64,000 nucleotides of DNA from NCBI GenBank assembly GCA_033063855.1, contig CP093831.1:5828001-5892000 (forward strand), in the 5' to 3' direction. This DNA is from Smittia aterrima. Its lineage: Eukaryota > Arthropoda > Insecta > Diptera > Chironomidae. A program made the position numbers and the translations under genes. The notes beneath the pieces were generated by a model that did no database searches, was not told the origin of the DNA, and saw only the letters and a program-made list of their open reading frames with translations. This document shows positions 49,501 through 62,308 of this stretch, in pieces (positions within the stretch are counted from its first letter, which is position 1; the number at the start of each line of letters is the position of its first letter).

Positions 49501-52500
49501 GACTCGGAAGTTCTATTCATCATTGTTAATGCGATGACAAAAATCTCCAACTTGGAGATAAGATTGAGTTTTCTTTTTTCTTTACCTTAACATGCTGATA
49601 ACGGAAGGTGAAGAGAGCTGCGGGTGGGAGAAAACCAATGATGGCACAAGCCAAAATCAGAATTCCCATTCGCATTGGCCAATTGAGCTCCGCGACACAA
49701 GGCGAAGCATCTTCGCAGCTGTCACAGCCTTCAGCGCATGGCAGACATTCGAAAGCGTTCGGATCATTGTAGAAGGAAGCTTCATTCTGTCATGATGGGA
49801 AAGAAAATTAAATTAAATAAACTTCTTGTAATTGAGTTGTCATCGAATTAACTTCAAATGTCACCGCAACAATAATAAGAAAGAATCTTCATCTGACACA
49901 ACGCTATCGCACAAGTCGTCGAAGAGAGAAATGAAACGGAGAAGGAGTCTCTTAATAGGATTTACCAGACAATGCCATAGAGACAATAAGCTGTTGACAG
50001 AAATACTTCGAAATAAATATTAATTGCGATAGTAGGAAAAGTATTTTCTCCTTTTTATTATGAAACAAATCATGTAGCGGTATTCTTCGACTGAAGGTGA
50101 TCTCTGAGCTTGTACTGACATCTTCATTCTCCTTAATTTTTCATGTAGAAAGCCTTTCACGTTCAACAGAAGGATTTTCCGAAATTCTCCCTACATCACT
50201 TTCCTTCCAAAGAAGATTTGACAAGGATACGCAATAAAGTTTCTTCGGGTAGGCATGCTTAAGCTTGCGAAACCCGATAGCGTTTGATATTTTCTCCTGT
50301 GTTCGAAGAATTCGATTCAATTTGGAGCGAATCAACGTGCGGAAAAGGTTTCGTTTTGCCTTTATTCACTGACCTGCATCAACTTGGCATACTCTTCCTC
50401 CAACGTGCTTCCGTTGAAGTGTTTGAACACCGATTTCGTATCAGGATAGTAGAAGCCTCTCCGACACAGACATTTGTAGGATCCCCGACGAAAGCCTAGG
50501 CCTGGAATCGGACTGCACTGTTGTTTGAGAAAAATTGAGAAAATGAAAATTTAAACGTCAAACAAACTCCACGTCGAGGAAAATGATTTTTTTTTTACCT
50601 GAGTCGTTCTTTGTTTGCACTTGTCTGTTCCTGCGAATATGTTTAACGGCAGAGCGACCCCAGTTGAGCTCGCGGTATTTCTCTGTGGACATTGATCAAT
50701 GTCAACTCGCCTCAAATCTATATCGATGCCGGAGGTGCCCCTTCGATAAGCGAGAGAACGACGAGAAAAAGTTTTTAAATTAAAATTGAAATTGCCGAAG
50801 CTTAGAATTTCGAGTTTTTTTTTGTCAACGCAGGAAGAAGAGCAGTAGAATAAATTGTTTTATTTTTCGTTGAGCGAGAGAGGGAAGGGAGATTGTTAGG
50901 AGAGGAGGTGAAATGGTTTTAAAATTAGAAAAAAATTGACAAAATGGAAAAAATATTTTACAATCTAAATCTAATTTATTTCGTTGCCGTCAAATCAAAT
51001 TGTCTCTTGGGAGAGAGTGGGAATGGCATATCTCATGTTGTTTGATGATCAAAGACACGACCCTTAGGTCGTCCTCAATGCGACAAATTCTTACTTGAAA
51101 AAATAAGTTCCGTTCTCGTATCCAAAGAACGGGACAGTGTAAGTCAGCATCCAAATGTTACCACCACCGCAGTCATAGTATGGCTTTGACCATTTCCCGT
51201 CTTCGTATCTGACCGACAAAATTTCTTCCGCATGGCGCTCGCTTTCATTGGAATACGAATGATAAGCTGAAAGTTGAGAAGGGAAAAAGTTATACAACAG
51301 ATCTGTTTATCAAATTAAAACGGAATGACATTTCAGAACTAAAGTCTTATCTTTAAATCGCTCTCGGCGTTGACTAGAGTTGGGAAAATGCCTGAATTTA
51401 CGTAGAGCTCAAAAGTAACGACCTAAGATTTGATTTTAAGGGAAACTATTCAACGTCAAATGAAGCAGAGGGTAAAGCATTTCAAGGACTAAGTGGTGTT
51501 TCCTGTTGTTTGCAATTCAGCTAGGAATTCCAACTAAACTGTTGTGCAAATATGATAGAAAGCTGCAGAGTAATTTTCGGAGCATAATTTTAGGTAAACA
51601 GCGCTTGATAGAAACTTGTGAATAAATAATTTTCATGTTTAGCTCTTCAAACAACCCCAAGTGGGAAAATAGTTCCCGAAATTGTTTTGCCATAAAGTAA
51701 AAGTTTCAGACAAAGCGAAGTAGGATATTTTCTTCGAATAGAAAGTTTTATGAGCCTCAAGCACGAAAGCTCTCAGGAACACTTTGTAAAGAGCTTTAAT
51801 TGAAACGATTTGTTGAATGATTTGACGAGTTCTAGTTGCTTGAGGAAGTGAATGACTCATCTTATCTTGAGCGTTTTGTAACAATTAACTTGTTTCTGTC
51901 ACAACTTGAGAGTAAAATTTATCTCCGCAGCAAACAAAAGCTTCAGTTTCTTGTTGAAGCATCTTTCTGAGTAAAGTAAACTAACGACGTTAATTACCTT
52001 TTATGTATTGCTCGTTCTTGGCAATGACTCTCTCGGCATTCAGTCGCGCGATATAAAACCACTCGGAAGCGTTTCCCAAGTAATGATATTCACTCGCCAA
52101 ATCTTTCGCTAAGCTTGCAACTTCGGGCGGCGGCAATCGATGAGCAAATGGACAGTAAAGTCCAGTCTTGGTTGAATATTGGTTCCAGTCAAAGCAATGA
52201 CCAGCAGCAAAGATATCGTCATCGAACTCAACCATCGAGAGAACCGACGCATGAAGGAGATTTATGTTTTCTTGAACTGAGAGAGGCGTCAACTTGAAAA
52301 TCCTGTAAGAAGAAAAAGCAACATTTTGATGAGGGTCAATTTTCTTGAAGGAAAAATTTCATAATTTTAAGACTAAGACAAAAGGGAAAGAAATTTAAAG
52401 CTTTACGAAGTAATTAATGTCTTTCCGCTTTTAGAAAATCATTAATTCTTGACCTACTTAAATATTTTGACATCCGTTGAGATCTAAAGTCTTTAATTCT

Positions 52501-54532
52501 CTATCGGATTTAACCCGATGGGGCAGACATTAAGAAAGTTTTTATTTTTCTTAGAACTGATTCAAAAGCTTCGGAAGCGAATAAATTATTTTCCCATTTC
52601 TTGGATGACAAAATATTTTTTATCTCGCGGGTCTATTCAATGTCGTGGCTTAAAGGACAGAAGAAAAGAAAGTTTCATTGGAGCGAAAATACTTTCGCAA
52701 ACTAAAAGACCAAGTAAAGCAAAAGAAGAATTGCTTTCAATCTAATCCAAACTCATTATTCTCAATGCTCACTCACAGGATTATGTCAAAGCTGTCGTCA
52801 AAAACATCAAAATGAAATTTCCTTAATGAACTCACCGAGTAAGCATATTTGCTCGATTCACTGCCACCTCTGCCTCAACACGAAATCGATCTTGAGCATA
52901 TCGATCAACCACACCCTCGCCTAGATTAAGATCCGTGCCAGCAGTGCAGTTGCCACCCAGCACGTGCTGACTTTCGACGATTTGAAGAAAGCGGGTCACG
53001 ACATCACGTCCACGCATCAAATTTTTGCGGTTTATTCGACTCGTTTCGTCATATTGGTCCAAATCCACGTCAGCGACATGATAGATTCCTGTAAGGTTCG
53101 GATTCTCCTCTGCAATTTCTCCATCAAAGTCCAAATTGTTTTCGTTGCTGGTCTCGTCATTCTGAATGTTAATCGTATTAATGAATTCCTCATTTGTTTC
53201 GTCGTTATTGGTCTCATCGTTCGCTTGATTGCTTTTGAGCCACTCGATTCTATTTTTATCGTTTTCTCGTCTCGAAGATGGTAAATCGTGCTGCGTGTCG
53301 GAATGTGAATTGAAGCGAATTGCTTCCTTTTCGTTGAGCACGTCGCGGCTTCCTTTATCCTCAAAATCTTGAGATGAAGTCTTGATCGATTTCACCAAAG
53401 ATTGATTAGCGATGGAAGCAACAGTAGACAGGTTTTCAACCTTTCCGCTCGACTTATTCAACTTCGTATCTTTTCGATTAGAAATTTCCATTAGCGATTT
53501 CTGGATAGCATCATCTACTTTTTCCCCTTTGCCAGCTGGCTCATCGCCTTGCATTTGCTCCTCTTCGTTCGGTAGATTCTCTTCGGTTGATGTCGGGACA
53601 TAAAACACATCGGCCAAATTGGAGTTTAGACTTAAATCCAGTTGATTACGGAATGGATGGTTCTTTATGTGTTTATGTGCCGCTGCGTGTCTTTCCATGG
53701 TTTGCTTCTCGTTTGATTTCTTCGCCTTTGGGATGGAATTTTTATTTCTGGCGTTTGGCTCGGAGCTTAAAATCGTTACGATACCCAACGCCTTTCCTCC
53801 ATTTATTTTGATTTGCTTCTGTAAACGGGTTTTGTGTTGTTGAAGCTTATGAAGCGTCGAAGGCAATGATAACAACGATTTCTCATGATCCACCATCGAT
53901 TCGGATCTAATTTTATTACTTTTCGCAGTTCGTTTTGCATGAATGTCTTCTTTGATTTCAATTTTGATTTCGTCCAAGCTTTCATGAGATCTCAGATATT
54001 GGATTCCTTTATTGACAGTGTTTTTTATGTTGCTCATAATTTCCTTCTTTCTCCCATTTCGTCGCTTGTTAGAAATCGATATGGATGGCGATAGAGATGT
54101 TGATGCCGATTTCGGGATTTCCGTCGTCGCAGAGATTTGTCGATGATGCCATTCGTGGTGATGCTTCTTGTTACCGCTCTTGTCATCTGCTCCGATCCGC
54201 GATGGGCCATGAGTAAAGTTGATTTCAAAGCTGCCTAACGTGCTATTGAATTCACTTGACTGACTCAAAGTTCCATTGTTCTCATAGAGACTGACGACGT
54301 TTAATTCACCGTTCGCCTCATTCTCTCCGCTTTCTAAAAAATCCTCTTCGTGATTTTCAACAATGGTTAGATTGTCGAGTGCTTTTAATCCCCATCGTAC
54401 ATGATCTTTTTCAACTGAATGCCGAGACCGGGATCGTCCATGACGAATAATAAGAATTTCCGATTGTGACGTCGAGGAAATCGATAGCGTGAAGAGCCCA
54501 ATGATTATTATGAAAGTCTCCAAGCATTGCAT
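43577..54532 (-). CDS. Orphan family C-like GPCR, GPR158/GPR179 (Smog) type
   Basis: Plasma-membrane receptor; in Drosophila the relative Smog signals through G proteins in tissue folding, and mammalian GPR158 binds glycine through a Cache domain. Thirteen exons: 54532-52836, 52302-51998, 51266-51095, 50740-50599, 50517-50374, 49786-49586, 49189-49121, 49034-48925, 48637-48423, 48342-48204, 46208-46103, 45261-45111, 45048-43577, giving 1640 residues. Exon 1 encodes a signal peptide (about 1-20) and a long, charged, low-complexity segment with many N-glycosylation sites. Residues about 500-725 resemble the Cache-type ectodomain (CFDWNQYSTKTGLYCPFAHR, YDCGGGNIWMLTYTVPF). A Cys-rich EGF-like region follows (YKCLCRRGFYYPD, FECLPCAEGCDSCEDASPC). 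Helices run from about 866 to 1100, including YGALMLKTWR and CHTQLTVTLLLALIFGSK. The tail (about 540 residues) starts with a coiled coil (AVEEIKQLAKQLQNLYDRI) and is Asn/Ser-rich. The exact start and stop are less certain than the core. Confidence 0.88.
46209..48203 (-). other. Large intron 10 of the GPCR gene
   Basis: A 1995-nt intron between helix-encoding exons 10 and 11, by far the longest in the window. It starts GTAAGT and ends TTGCTTCAG. No exon-like sequence or repeat was recognised inside it. Confidence 0.75.
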
Positions 54533-57500
54533 GATTTCCAGCTTGCTCTATGATGTCCTCTTCAGCCCGCAGCAGTTTCCACTTAGCACAATTTACGTGA
54601 TACTTGAAGAAGATCTGAGCAGCGCCTCTCGAAAATCGATTTGCTTGTTAAGAGAGATTTACGTGCGATTTCTTGAAAGCTTCTCATCGCACAACAATAA
54701 TTTTCATCGTTCGGTTAAATGACTTTAGTCGAACAAAAGAGTTTTTATTCCTTCACTTCATCACGAGCTTCATTTAGTCGTCACATTTTTAATCACGTCA
54801 CTTTAGCTTCTCCTCCAAAAAGCTCACACCGCGACGGCACATTTTTCTTACGAGCGAACTTTGGAAAGAGCTTTAAAGAGTTTTTATTTTCAGTTCATTT
54901 GTTGTTGCTCTTTCTTTCACTTTCCTTTCTTCACTCAGAATAATTTGCTATCAAGGCAAAGAAAGAACTTTTTCTGCTGCGGTTTCGCTTTCATTTGGTT
55001 TTCAGCATTTCTTGTTGCGCATTTATGCGGTCACCTCTTCAATGCTTGAGCAAACTTTTCTTTTAAAAAGAAGAGAAAAGTCGAAAGCTAATTAAAGAAT
55101 TCTCTGTTTTTATTTCTCGTTTTTCTGACAATTAAGACGAGACTGCTCTCTGATTATTAAATAAACAGCGTGAGCTCCTTAAGTCGAAAGAAATCTTAAG
55201 GAAAACACTTCTTGACCACATGTCTTGTGATTTCCGAAGAGTCTCAGCAGATTATTAATGTTCATAAAAACTTCTCTCTTAGATTAACCATCCAACCATC
55301 AATCTTAATGAAAAAAGAAGAATTCTCACATCACGTTACACAACACGCTGCAGGTTAAGTTGATTTATCGAGAAAAAATATTGTGGAATCGTTCTAATGA
55401 AATATTCAACGTTCGGCTTATGTTTATTAATCATTCCCCACGGTCCTTTTGAACGATTTAATTCGCAATCAATTTCGCGTGTTTCGTTAATTTATTACAC
55501 GAATTTGTAGAAAAAAAGAGAAAAGAGAAAGCGAATCGTGATAGCAATCATTCTGAATGAATTTACGGGAAGAATACAAAATAGAAAAATTGGCTTTCTC
55601 TCAATTTTCTTTTACTCTACGACATCTCATTTCATTGCTGCTAACACCAAGCGAAAATCTTTGATTCCCTTTAATACACGATGATCTACAAACGGCACGT
55701 TCTCTCATCTTAAATGCTTCTCAAGAGTCTTTTCCAATTTCCGCAAAAAGCTTTCCGTTCTCATCAAATTAATGGATCATTTTAGAAATATTTTTAATAT
55801 CCTTCGAATCCGTTAGGATCACTTTCCTATCTCAGACGTGGTTAAATTATTCTCTTAATAGAAAATTTATTACTTTCTTTTCGACATGAAAGTCAATGAA
55901 CTTCAACTATCACATTCTCCAACTTTGCCATTTTGAGAAATAAAACTTTAGCCACATTTAACTCGGTTAGATTTACTGTTCCATTAAATGTTTATTTTAT
56001 TAAAGTGCACTAGCGATAATTTTCTATCGTCGTCGTCGTCGAAAATGAATGAAAGTTTCTAGAGCGGAAAATGTTTCATATCGAAGAAGAAGCTTCTCCT
56101 CCTTCCGCAACAACACGTCGTGTAATTTCCACTGATTTATGTAACTGAGTTTTCCAATATTCCGTGTCTTGATAATTTTGTTAAATTAAGCTTTTCAAAG
56201 TTAAGTGAATTTCTTTAGAAAAATCAATGAAACTCGATCAAGTAATCAATGAAGAGACTTCTCGTATTCATCTCTCCTCAAATAGAAATTATCATAAATT
56301 GAGTGCTAAGATGATAGAGTGCCTCGTTAGTCGAGTAATTTGTTCGAGGCTGACAATTGACGCATACAATGGCAATTAATTTAAAAGTCCTTTGCCTTTG
56401 TTCGCTAATGATTGTCATTAAACAATCATCCTCTCTACTTTATTCCATTTCGTGGCCAGTTATTTCCTTTACAATGGCGAAACTTTAACTAAACTATGTT
56501 ATTAAATGTTCTGATTACGAAATCCTTTGATTCATTCAACATTCCGTAAGCTTTGAGTGATTAATACGAAAGTTTTCGTGGAATGTCAATGGAGTTTGAG
56601 CGAGGCGGCACGGTTAAGGGTATCGCAGTAAACGAAAGCATCGAGTTTCGATCAAAAACGTATAAAATTCCGACGAGATAGGTTTGGTACTCGTAACGAT
56701 GCTAAGCAGATTGTTGCCACATAACTCACTACTAATTCCTAATCCTCGAGCCGCAAGGGAAGGTAAAATACCTCGAGTGATATCATAAAATAAAGTCCTT
56801 AGAGAAATTATTCCAATCAATAAGAGAAGGAGCGACTCTGCAAATTTATTTCGAATTACCGGGGAATTGAAAGGATCTTTAATAAAACGAGACAGAAAAA
56901 GGCTCATTCAGAAAAAAATTAACGAGCACTTTGCTTCGTTTTTTTTGTGTTATTATCCTCGAGACGAGGGAGTTCCCCACTTCGAAGCGATTGTCTATAG
57001 GGAAAACTGAGATTTCTTTCAAACTGCAAGTGCTCATTGTTTCTACAAATTGTTCCATTTAAGATCGTCTGTGACTGCTGCTGTCTTTATAAGCCCTCGA
57101 GATATTTCTGGCATTGAAGAAAGCCAAACAGTCATTTTTTCTGACTTGCATTCAAATGCTTTTTATGAAACACTTTATTTCGCTCCAATTGTTCAATGTG
57201 AGATCATTTACTTTTTTATTTTCTTTATCTCAAAAGCACTGCAAAGTTTTCAACGAAAGTTTGATAAATGGTTTGTGGAGGAGCTTGAAAATAATCCGAA
57301 AACGATTCGCGATTGCAGTATCCACTTGATGACAGTAATCCGCTCAGGACGAGCCGACGAAAATGATTAATCACCTTTTCACCTGCAAGAAACTTAAAGT
57401 CTCTTCAACATTTTTTTTTCTTTTTATTTCTTTTACAATTTCTTTTCCATCGCAAGTTTTCGTGGACGCGTCTGAACGACTTGAAGATCCGTAAAAAACT

Positions 57501-58422
57501 AAATCAGACTGGAGACGGCAATGAAACTCAACTCTGATGCGATGAGTCCTTCTTCGGCGATGGTGAATTTCAACTGCACGTTGCTCTGCAGACGTCAACA
57601 CGTGAGATCCTGGAACTTCACTCTCTTCAGAACTGACAGCATTTGAACTGCGCAGTCGTGAAAAGATTTCACCAAAGTTGACGAGAGAACATTTCCACAC
57701 ATTCTACAAATTCATTCATAAAATCACAAGCTCATTCATCGCATAAGCGAAAGGATAATAACAATTGTTTGCTCGACACTGAGTAAAGATTAATAGCGTT
57801 ATGCTATTAGCATGAAATGCTTTTCTGTAAAATGTAGATCGTTGTGTCTTTTTTGGTGGAAATGCGTTACATGAGCTCAGAACAATTTCATTCAGATGGA
57901 GAATGATTTCCTAGAATTTTTCAATTCCGAAGTTGAAATCCATAAATCGACAGAGATGCAAATAACCTAATGCCATGATACACACATTTGTGTAACTACA
58001 ATAAAATTGGTTGTTGAGCTTGTTCGATTCAATGAAATTTCTGGGATCGAATGATTTCCAGAAGATAAAAATTTCTTTGATATTTCTGTTGATTAAAAGG
58101 AAACGAAAGATATTCTCCAACCCGAAAATTCATTTTTATTCATAGAAATTATTAGATTCAAAAATATGAAATATAAAAGGCACAACGACAAAGAAAGTGG
58201 ACGAATTGCCTTGATTCAAGGTTTGATTCGCTTCAATTCAAAGACAAGATTTCGTCAGTGATTAAAAAAGCCTCGAAAAAAAAGCGCTTGAATAAGCAGA
58301 AAAAAAATCTTTTACGACGCTAGGGACGTTAAATAAGAGATCAGACTGTCGCTGTAAAGGAAGAAAACAAATTCAAAAAGAGAGATTTTAATCATCCCTT
58401 TTAGGTAAAGATGTAATCAGCT
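54533..58422. other. Intergenic; weak exon candidate at 57.4-57.7 kb
   Basis: Upstream flank of the GPCR gene and further AT-rich DNA. A (CGT)n run occurs at about 56028-56041. On the minus strand, 57691-57371 is an open frame preceded by TTTGTAG and richer in GC than its surroundings (contains SRLRSSNAVSSEESEVPGSH and HHRRRRTHRIRVEFH). It could be the terminal exon of an unknown gene, but no upstream exon was found. Confidence 0.45.
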
Positions 58423-59757
58423 AGAAATTCCGGCTAAAGTCAAGTATGTAGGCCCCAGCCAACCCACAGTGGTGAAAACACAATTCAAAAATTACTGTTA
58501 ACGGTTTTATTCACATGAAATCACATGAAACCTACTTTCACATGAAGTCACATGAATTCATACAAAACCTACGTGAATTAACATGAAACTGACATGAACC
58601 CAACAAGAACCCACATGAAATCACATGAAATTTATTTTCACATGAAGTCACATGAAATCATATGAAACCTACATGAAATAACATGAAACTCACATGAATG
58701 AACATGAACCCCACATGAAATCACATGAAATCGCATGAAACGTACTTTTACATGAAGTCACATGAAATCATAGAAAACCTACATGAAATAACATGAAAAT
58801 AACATAAACGAACATGAACCCCACATGAACCCAACAAGAACCCACATGAAATCACATGAAATAATTTTCCTACGAATTCTTTTATATCCAAACATTTTCC
58901 CTTTACCGAAATAATCATATTTCCACGAATCCGTTTATATCCAAACATTTTCTCTTTACCGAAGTGACACGAAACTCACATGAACCCTACATGAATCAAC
59001 ATGAAACCAACATTTCATGTGATTTCATGTGAATTTCATGTAATTTCATGTGGGTTTCATGTTGATTCATGTTAGTTTCATGTTGTTTCATGAAGGTTTT
59101 CATGTGACTTCATGTGAAAGTGCGTTTCATGTTATTTCATGTGATTTCATGTGAATTTCATGTGATTTCATGTAAAAACAGCCGTTAACAAGGGCACCCA
59201 ATATTCAAAAATTGAAATTTCCGTTATGGGATTTTTATCTTTCCCATCGGGCCCCATCGGGCCCCAAAATAACAATTGTGTTTTCACCACTGTGGGTTGG
59301 CTGGTTTCATGTTATTTCACGTGACTTCATGTAAAAATAGATGAAAGATTTCATGTGGGTTCTTGAAGGGTTCATGTCAGTTTCATGTTATTTCATGTAG
59401 GTTTTCTATGATTTCATGTGACTTCATGTGAAAAAAAAGTTTCATGTGATTTCATGTGACTTCATGTAGGGTTCATGTTCATTCATGTGAGTTTCATGTT
59501 ATTTCATGTAGGTTTCATATGATTTCATGTGACTTCATGTGAAAAAAAGTTTCATGTGATTTCATGTGGGTTCTTGTTGGATTCATGTGAGTTTCATGTT
59601 ATTTCATGTAGGTTTTGTATAATTTCATGTGACTTCATGTGAAAGTAGGTTTCATGTGATTTCATGTGAATAAAACCGTTAACAGTAATTTTTGAATTGT
59701 GTTTTCACCACTGTGGGTTGGCTGGGGCCTATATACTTGCCTAGAGCCGAAATTCCT
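58423..59757. mobile_element. Foldback element built of ACATGAAAT-type subrepeats
   Basis: The ends are long inverted repeats. The left end, about 58423-58570, is the reverse complement of the right end, about 59615-59757, with few differences. They share AATTYCGGCT, CAAGTATRTAGGCCCC, CCAGCCAACCCACAGTGGTG and CAATTCAAAAATTACTG. Inside, the left half is dozens of copies of ACATGAAAT/ACATGAAGTC/ACATGAACCC-like units of about 10-15 bp. The right half carries the same units inverted (TTCATGTGATTTCATGT). A second copy of the right terminal sequence ends at 59304, after a unique stretch containing a duplicated CATCGGGCCCC, so the right end is present twice. No coding capacity. No convincing target-site duplication was found. 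This is a non-autonomous DNA element or foldback/MITE. Confidence 0.85.
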
Positions 59758-61552
59758 TATGAATCATTTCAAAGGACTTTTTTTTTTGCTCTTGTGAATG
59801 CTTCCTACAGCAAAGATTATTATTTCTTTTCATACACACAACAGTAATTAAATTCTGTTAATCTTGCTCTGTTTGTACATTCTCCGAACAAGCAAAAAAA
59901 AGAAAAACATTTTAAAATTATCAAAACGGCAGAGTCGAATTTTCCGTTATGGCGCCATTCGGTAATTACGTTGAGAGTTGTTTAAAAGGAAGGAGGAGAA
60001 TGTTTACCAGCATTTCCAGTAACTATTATTAGTGGGAGGAATTTCAAACAATTTGTTTCCTCAAACATAATTTATATGCAGCCGTAATGGCATCAGACGT
60101 CAGTGAAGCTCTCTTAAGAAAAACCTTCTTTGCTTTATTTACTGTTGATGCTGTAAAATCTTCACACATTTTAGAGCTTTAGTATCTCTTCCACCTCCAT
60201 GACAAAAAACCCTCTAAAAACGATATTAAATCTTAAGCACAAAGCAGCGAAGCCTGTTAAAGTTCCATAGAAAAGGCGTGCACGTTAAGCGCATTAAAAC
60301 AACATTCTCTTTCGCTTGAATTCTTCTTTTTTCCATTTCGCTAGTAAATCTTTTGATATGTTTTCACAAGTGCCATTAAAATAAAGCATGGAAACTTTTA
60401 CGATTTCCGCATAAAGCAAACTTGCAATTATTCATTTCCACCGCGGAAAACAGAGAAGAAAAAAAAATAAAAAATCTCGGAAAATGTCGGTAACAAACAC
60501 GAAAGTGCCTCGAGGGTAATGAAAATAATTGCGGCTCATCATTTTCATGGCTTAATTAAGATATGAATGAAGTAAAATTAAAAGCGATGAAGTTCCGAAT
60601 CACGAAAAGTTTGTGACGCTCGCTCAACATTCCATGTGACCATCCGCCCACTCGTTTGTCTGAGCATTCGTGCCCTAACTCAATAACGAATCTTATTAAA
60701 TTAATTTCGTGCTTCCAACCGGAGGAAAAAGTCCTTTTCTTTTCTGTTGATTTTGGAGCAACTCAATCACCGCCTCAAGAAAAATTGAAATGTCAATCGT
60801 TTTCAATATAAAATCCAAGAAATTTATTCGGATTTACAGAAATTTTAATTTCACTCCACGAGGCCCATCCAAACCAAACTTCGCATTTCTCAAGTTTCCG
60901 CAAGGCTCTTCCGGTGAGTACCAAATAATGAGAGTTTCTATTTCCATTCCAATGCATACCCAAGAAGCGGAAGGACATCTCAGCAATCTTACGATGACAT
61001 AAAGGAAACAAATATCTTAGATCGTCTTTAGATTAGATTTCGTTTTAAGGAGCCATGGGTTTTATTGCGTAAACATCTCTTGAAAAGGTCTCAAGACCAC
61101 TTTACCCAATTCATGAATTTTTATTCGAGGAAGAGTTCTACTCGTAGAGAAAATGGAAAATGATAAATATTGCATTCACGTATCACGAGGTTGACAGCCT
61201 CGTTATCATACAAAAGACTCAAGAGAGGGAGAGATATTGACAAAACTACCTTTGTGCCTTCATCTGCTCCTAATCTCAATTCAAATGATTCCTAACGATG
61301 GTTTTTACGTTTATTTTATTCAATGTTTGGTGACGCAAGAAAGAGTTCAATTTAATCAAGCAGAAATTCAAAAACTTATCTTTCAATATGATTACGTTGA
61401 TTCCCTCTTCAGCAATAAGAATTTGTGAGGCAGTTTATCTTCAGGAAAATGTGAATATTGAAAACTAACAATTTACTTTTTGGAGCTAAGCTCAATCAAT
61501 CATGGAAGTTCTCTAACCCTCACGTCTAAATGCTTCAATTTAGAAACGATGC
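59758..61552. other. Intergenic between two mobile elements
   Basis: AT-rich DNA; the frames at 60790-61011 on both strands overlap each other and have no family signature. Nothing else was recognised. Confidence 0.5.
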
Positions 61553-61560
61553 CTTCGACG
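61553..61560. repeat. Target-site duplication, left copy (CTTCGACG)
   Basis: The 8-bp sequence CTTCGACG directly precedes the element's CAGGGTGGAGGTAC terminus and is repeated exactly at 62301-62308 directly after the other terminus. Confidence 0.95.
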
Positions 61561-62300
61561 CAGGGTGGAGGTACTCGGTATTGTACTGGTACAATACCAG
61601 TACATATCCGATTTTTTCGGTGTTAAAATACCTCGAGAATACCTTGTCTGGTACTTTTTGAGGTACTATAATACCTTGACAATACCTAAAAGGTATTCTT
61701 GCTGGTACTATAATACCTCGAGAATACCTAAAAATGTACTTATGCTGGTACTTGAATACCTCGACAATACCTAAAAGGTATTTTGGCTGGTACTTGAATA
61801 CCTCGTAAAATACTTTTTCACTTAAATTTTCAAATCCTGTTTTAAATAAATTTCCACATTTTGAGAACGGAACGAGTTAGCGGTTTGAAGTCTTTTGCAA
61901 ATAGTTTCAGAACAATGTAGAAAATATTTCTACATACCAGGATCGGGCTTATTGGATCCTGATATGACGGGCTATACATTTACACATGCAGAATTCAGAA
62001 AAATCAAACTAAAACGTCGTTCCGTTCTCAAAATGTGGAAATTTATTAAAAACAAGAAAAAAAAATAAAATTTATTAGTCAAAAATTCAAGGTACTTTTT
62101 AAAGGTATGGTATATTACGAGGTATTCAAGTACCAGCATAAGTACCTTTTTGGGTATTCTTGAGGTATTCAAGTACCAGCAAAAATACCTTTTAGGTATT
62201 CTCGAGGTATTATAGTACCTCGAAAAGTACCAGACAAGGTATTCTCGAGGTATTATAATACCACAAAAAAAGTCCTAAAGGTACTGGTACCTCCACCCTG
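61561..62300. mobile_element. hAT-like foldback MITE, 740 bp
   Basis: Termini are CAGGGTGGAGGTAC and its exact complement GTACCTCCACCCTG, flanked by an 8-bp direct repeat. The arms (about 61561-61875 and 62017-62300) are inverted copies of each other. They are built from repeated AATACCTCGAGAATACCT and GCTGGTACTT-like units, and the inner ends are TTTCCACATTTTGAGAACGG and its complement. A loop of about 140 bp contains no coding sequence. The 8-bp target duplication and the CAG start are the known signature of the hAT superfamily. The element must have been moved by a transposase encoded elsewhere. Confidence 0.92.
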
Positions 62301-62308
62301 CTTCGACG
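62301..62308. repeat. Target-site duplication, right copy (CTTCGACG)
   Basis: Exact partner of 61553-61560, abutting the right terminus of the 740-bp element. Confidence 0.95.

Noticed and set aside
56614..56907. 97-codon minus-strand frame with a hydrophobic run
   Set aside because: No signal-peptide structure, family similarity or splice sites; an open frame of this length is not rare in this DNA.
58500..59670. Regular short repeats resembling a CRISPR array or satellite
   Set aside because: The units are imperfect, have no unique spacers, and switch orientation inside a pair of long inverted termini, so this is a foldback transposon in a eukaryotic genome.
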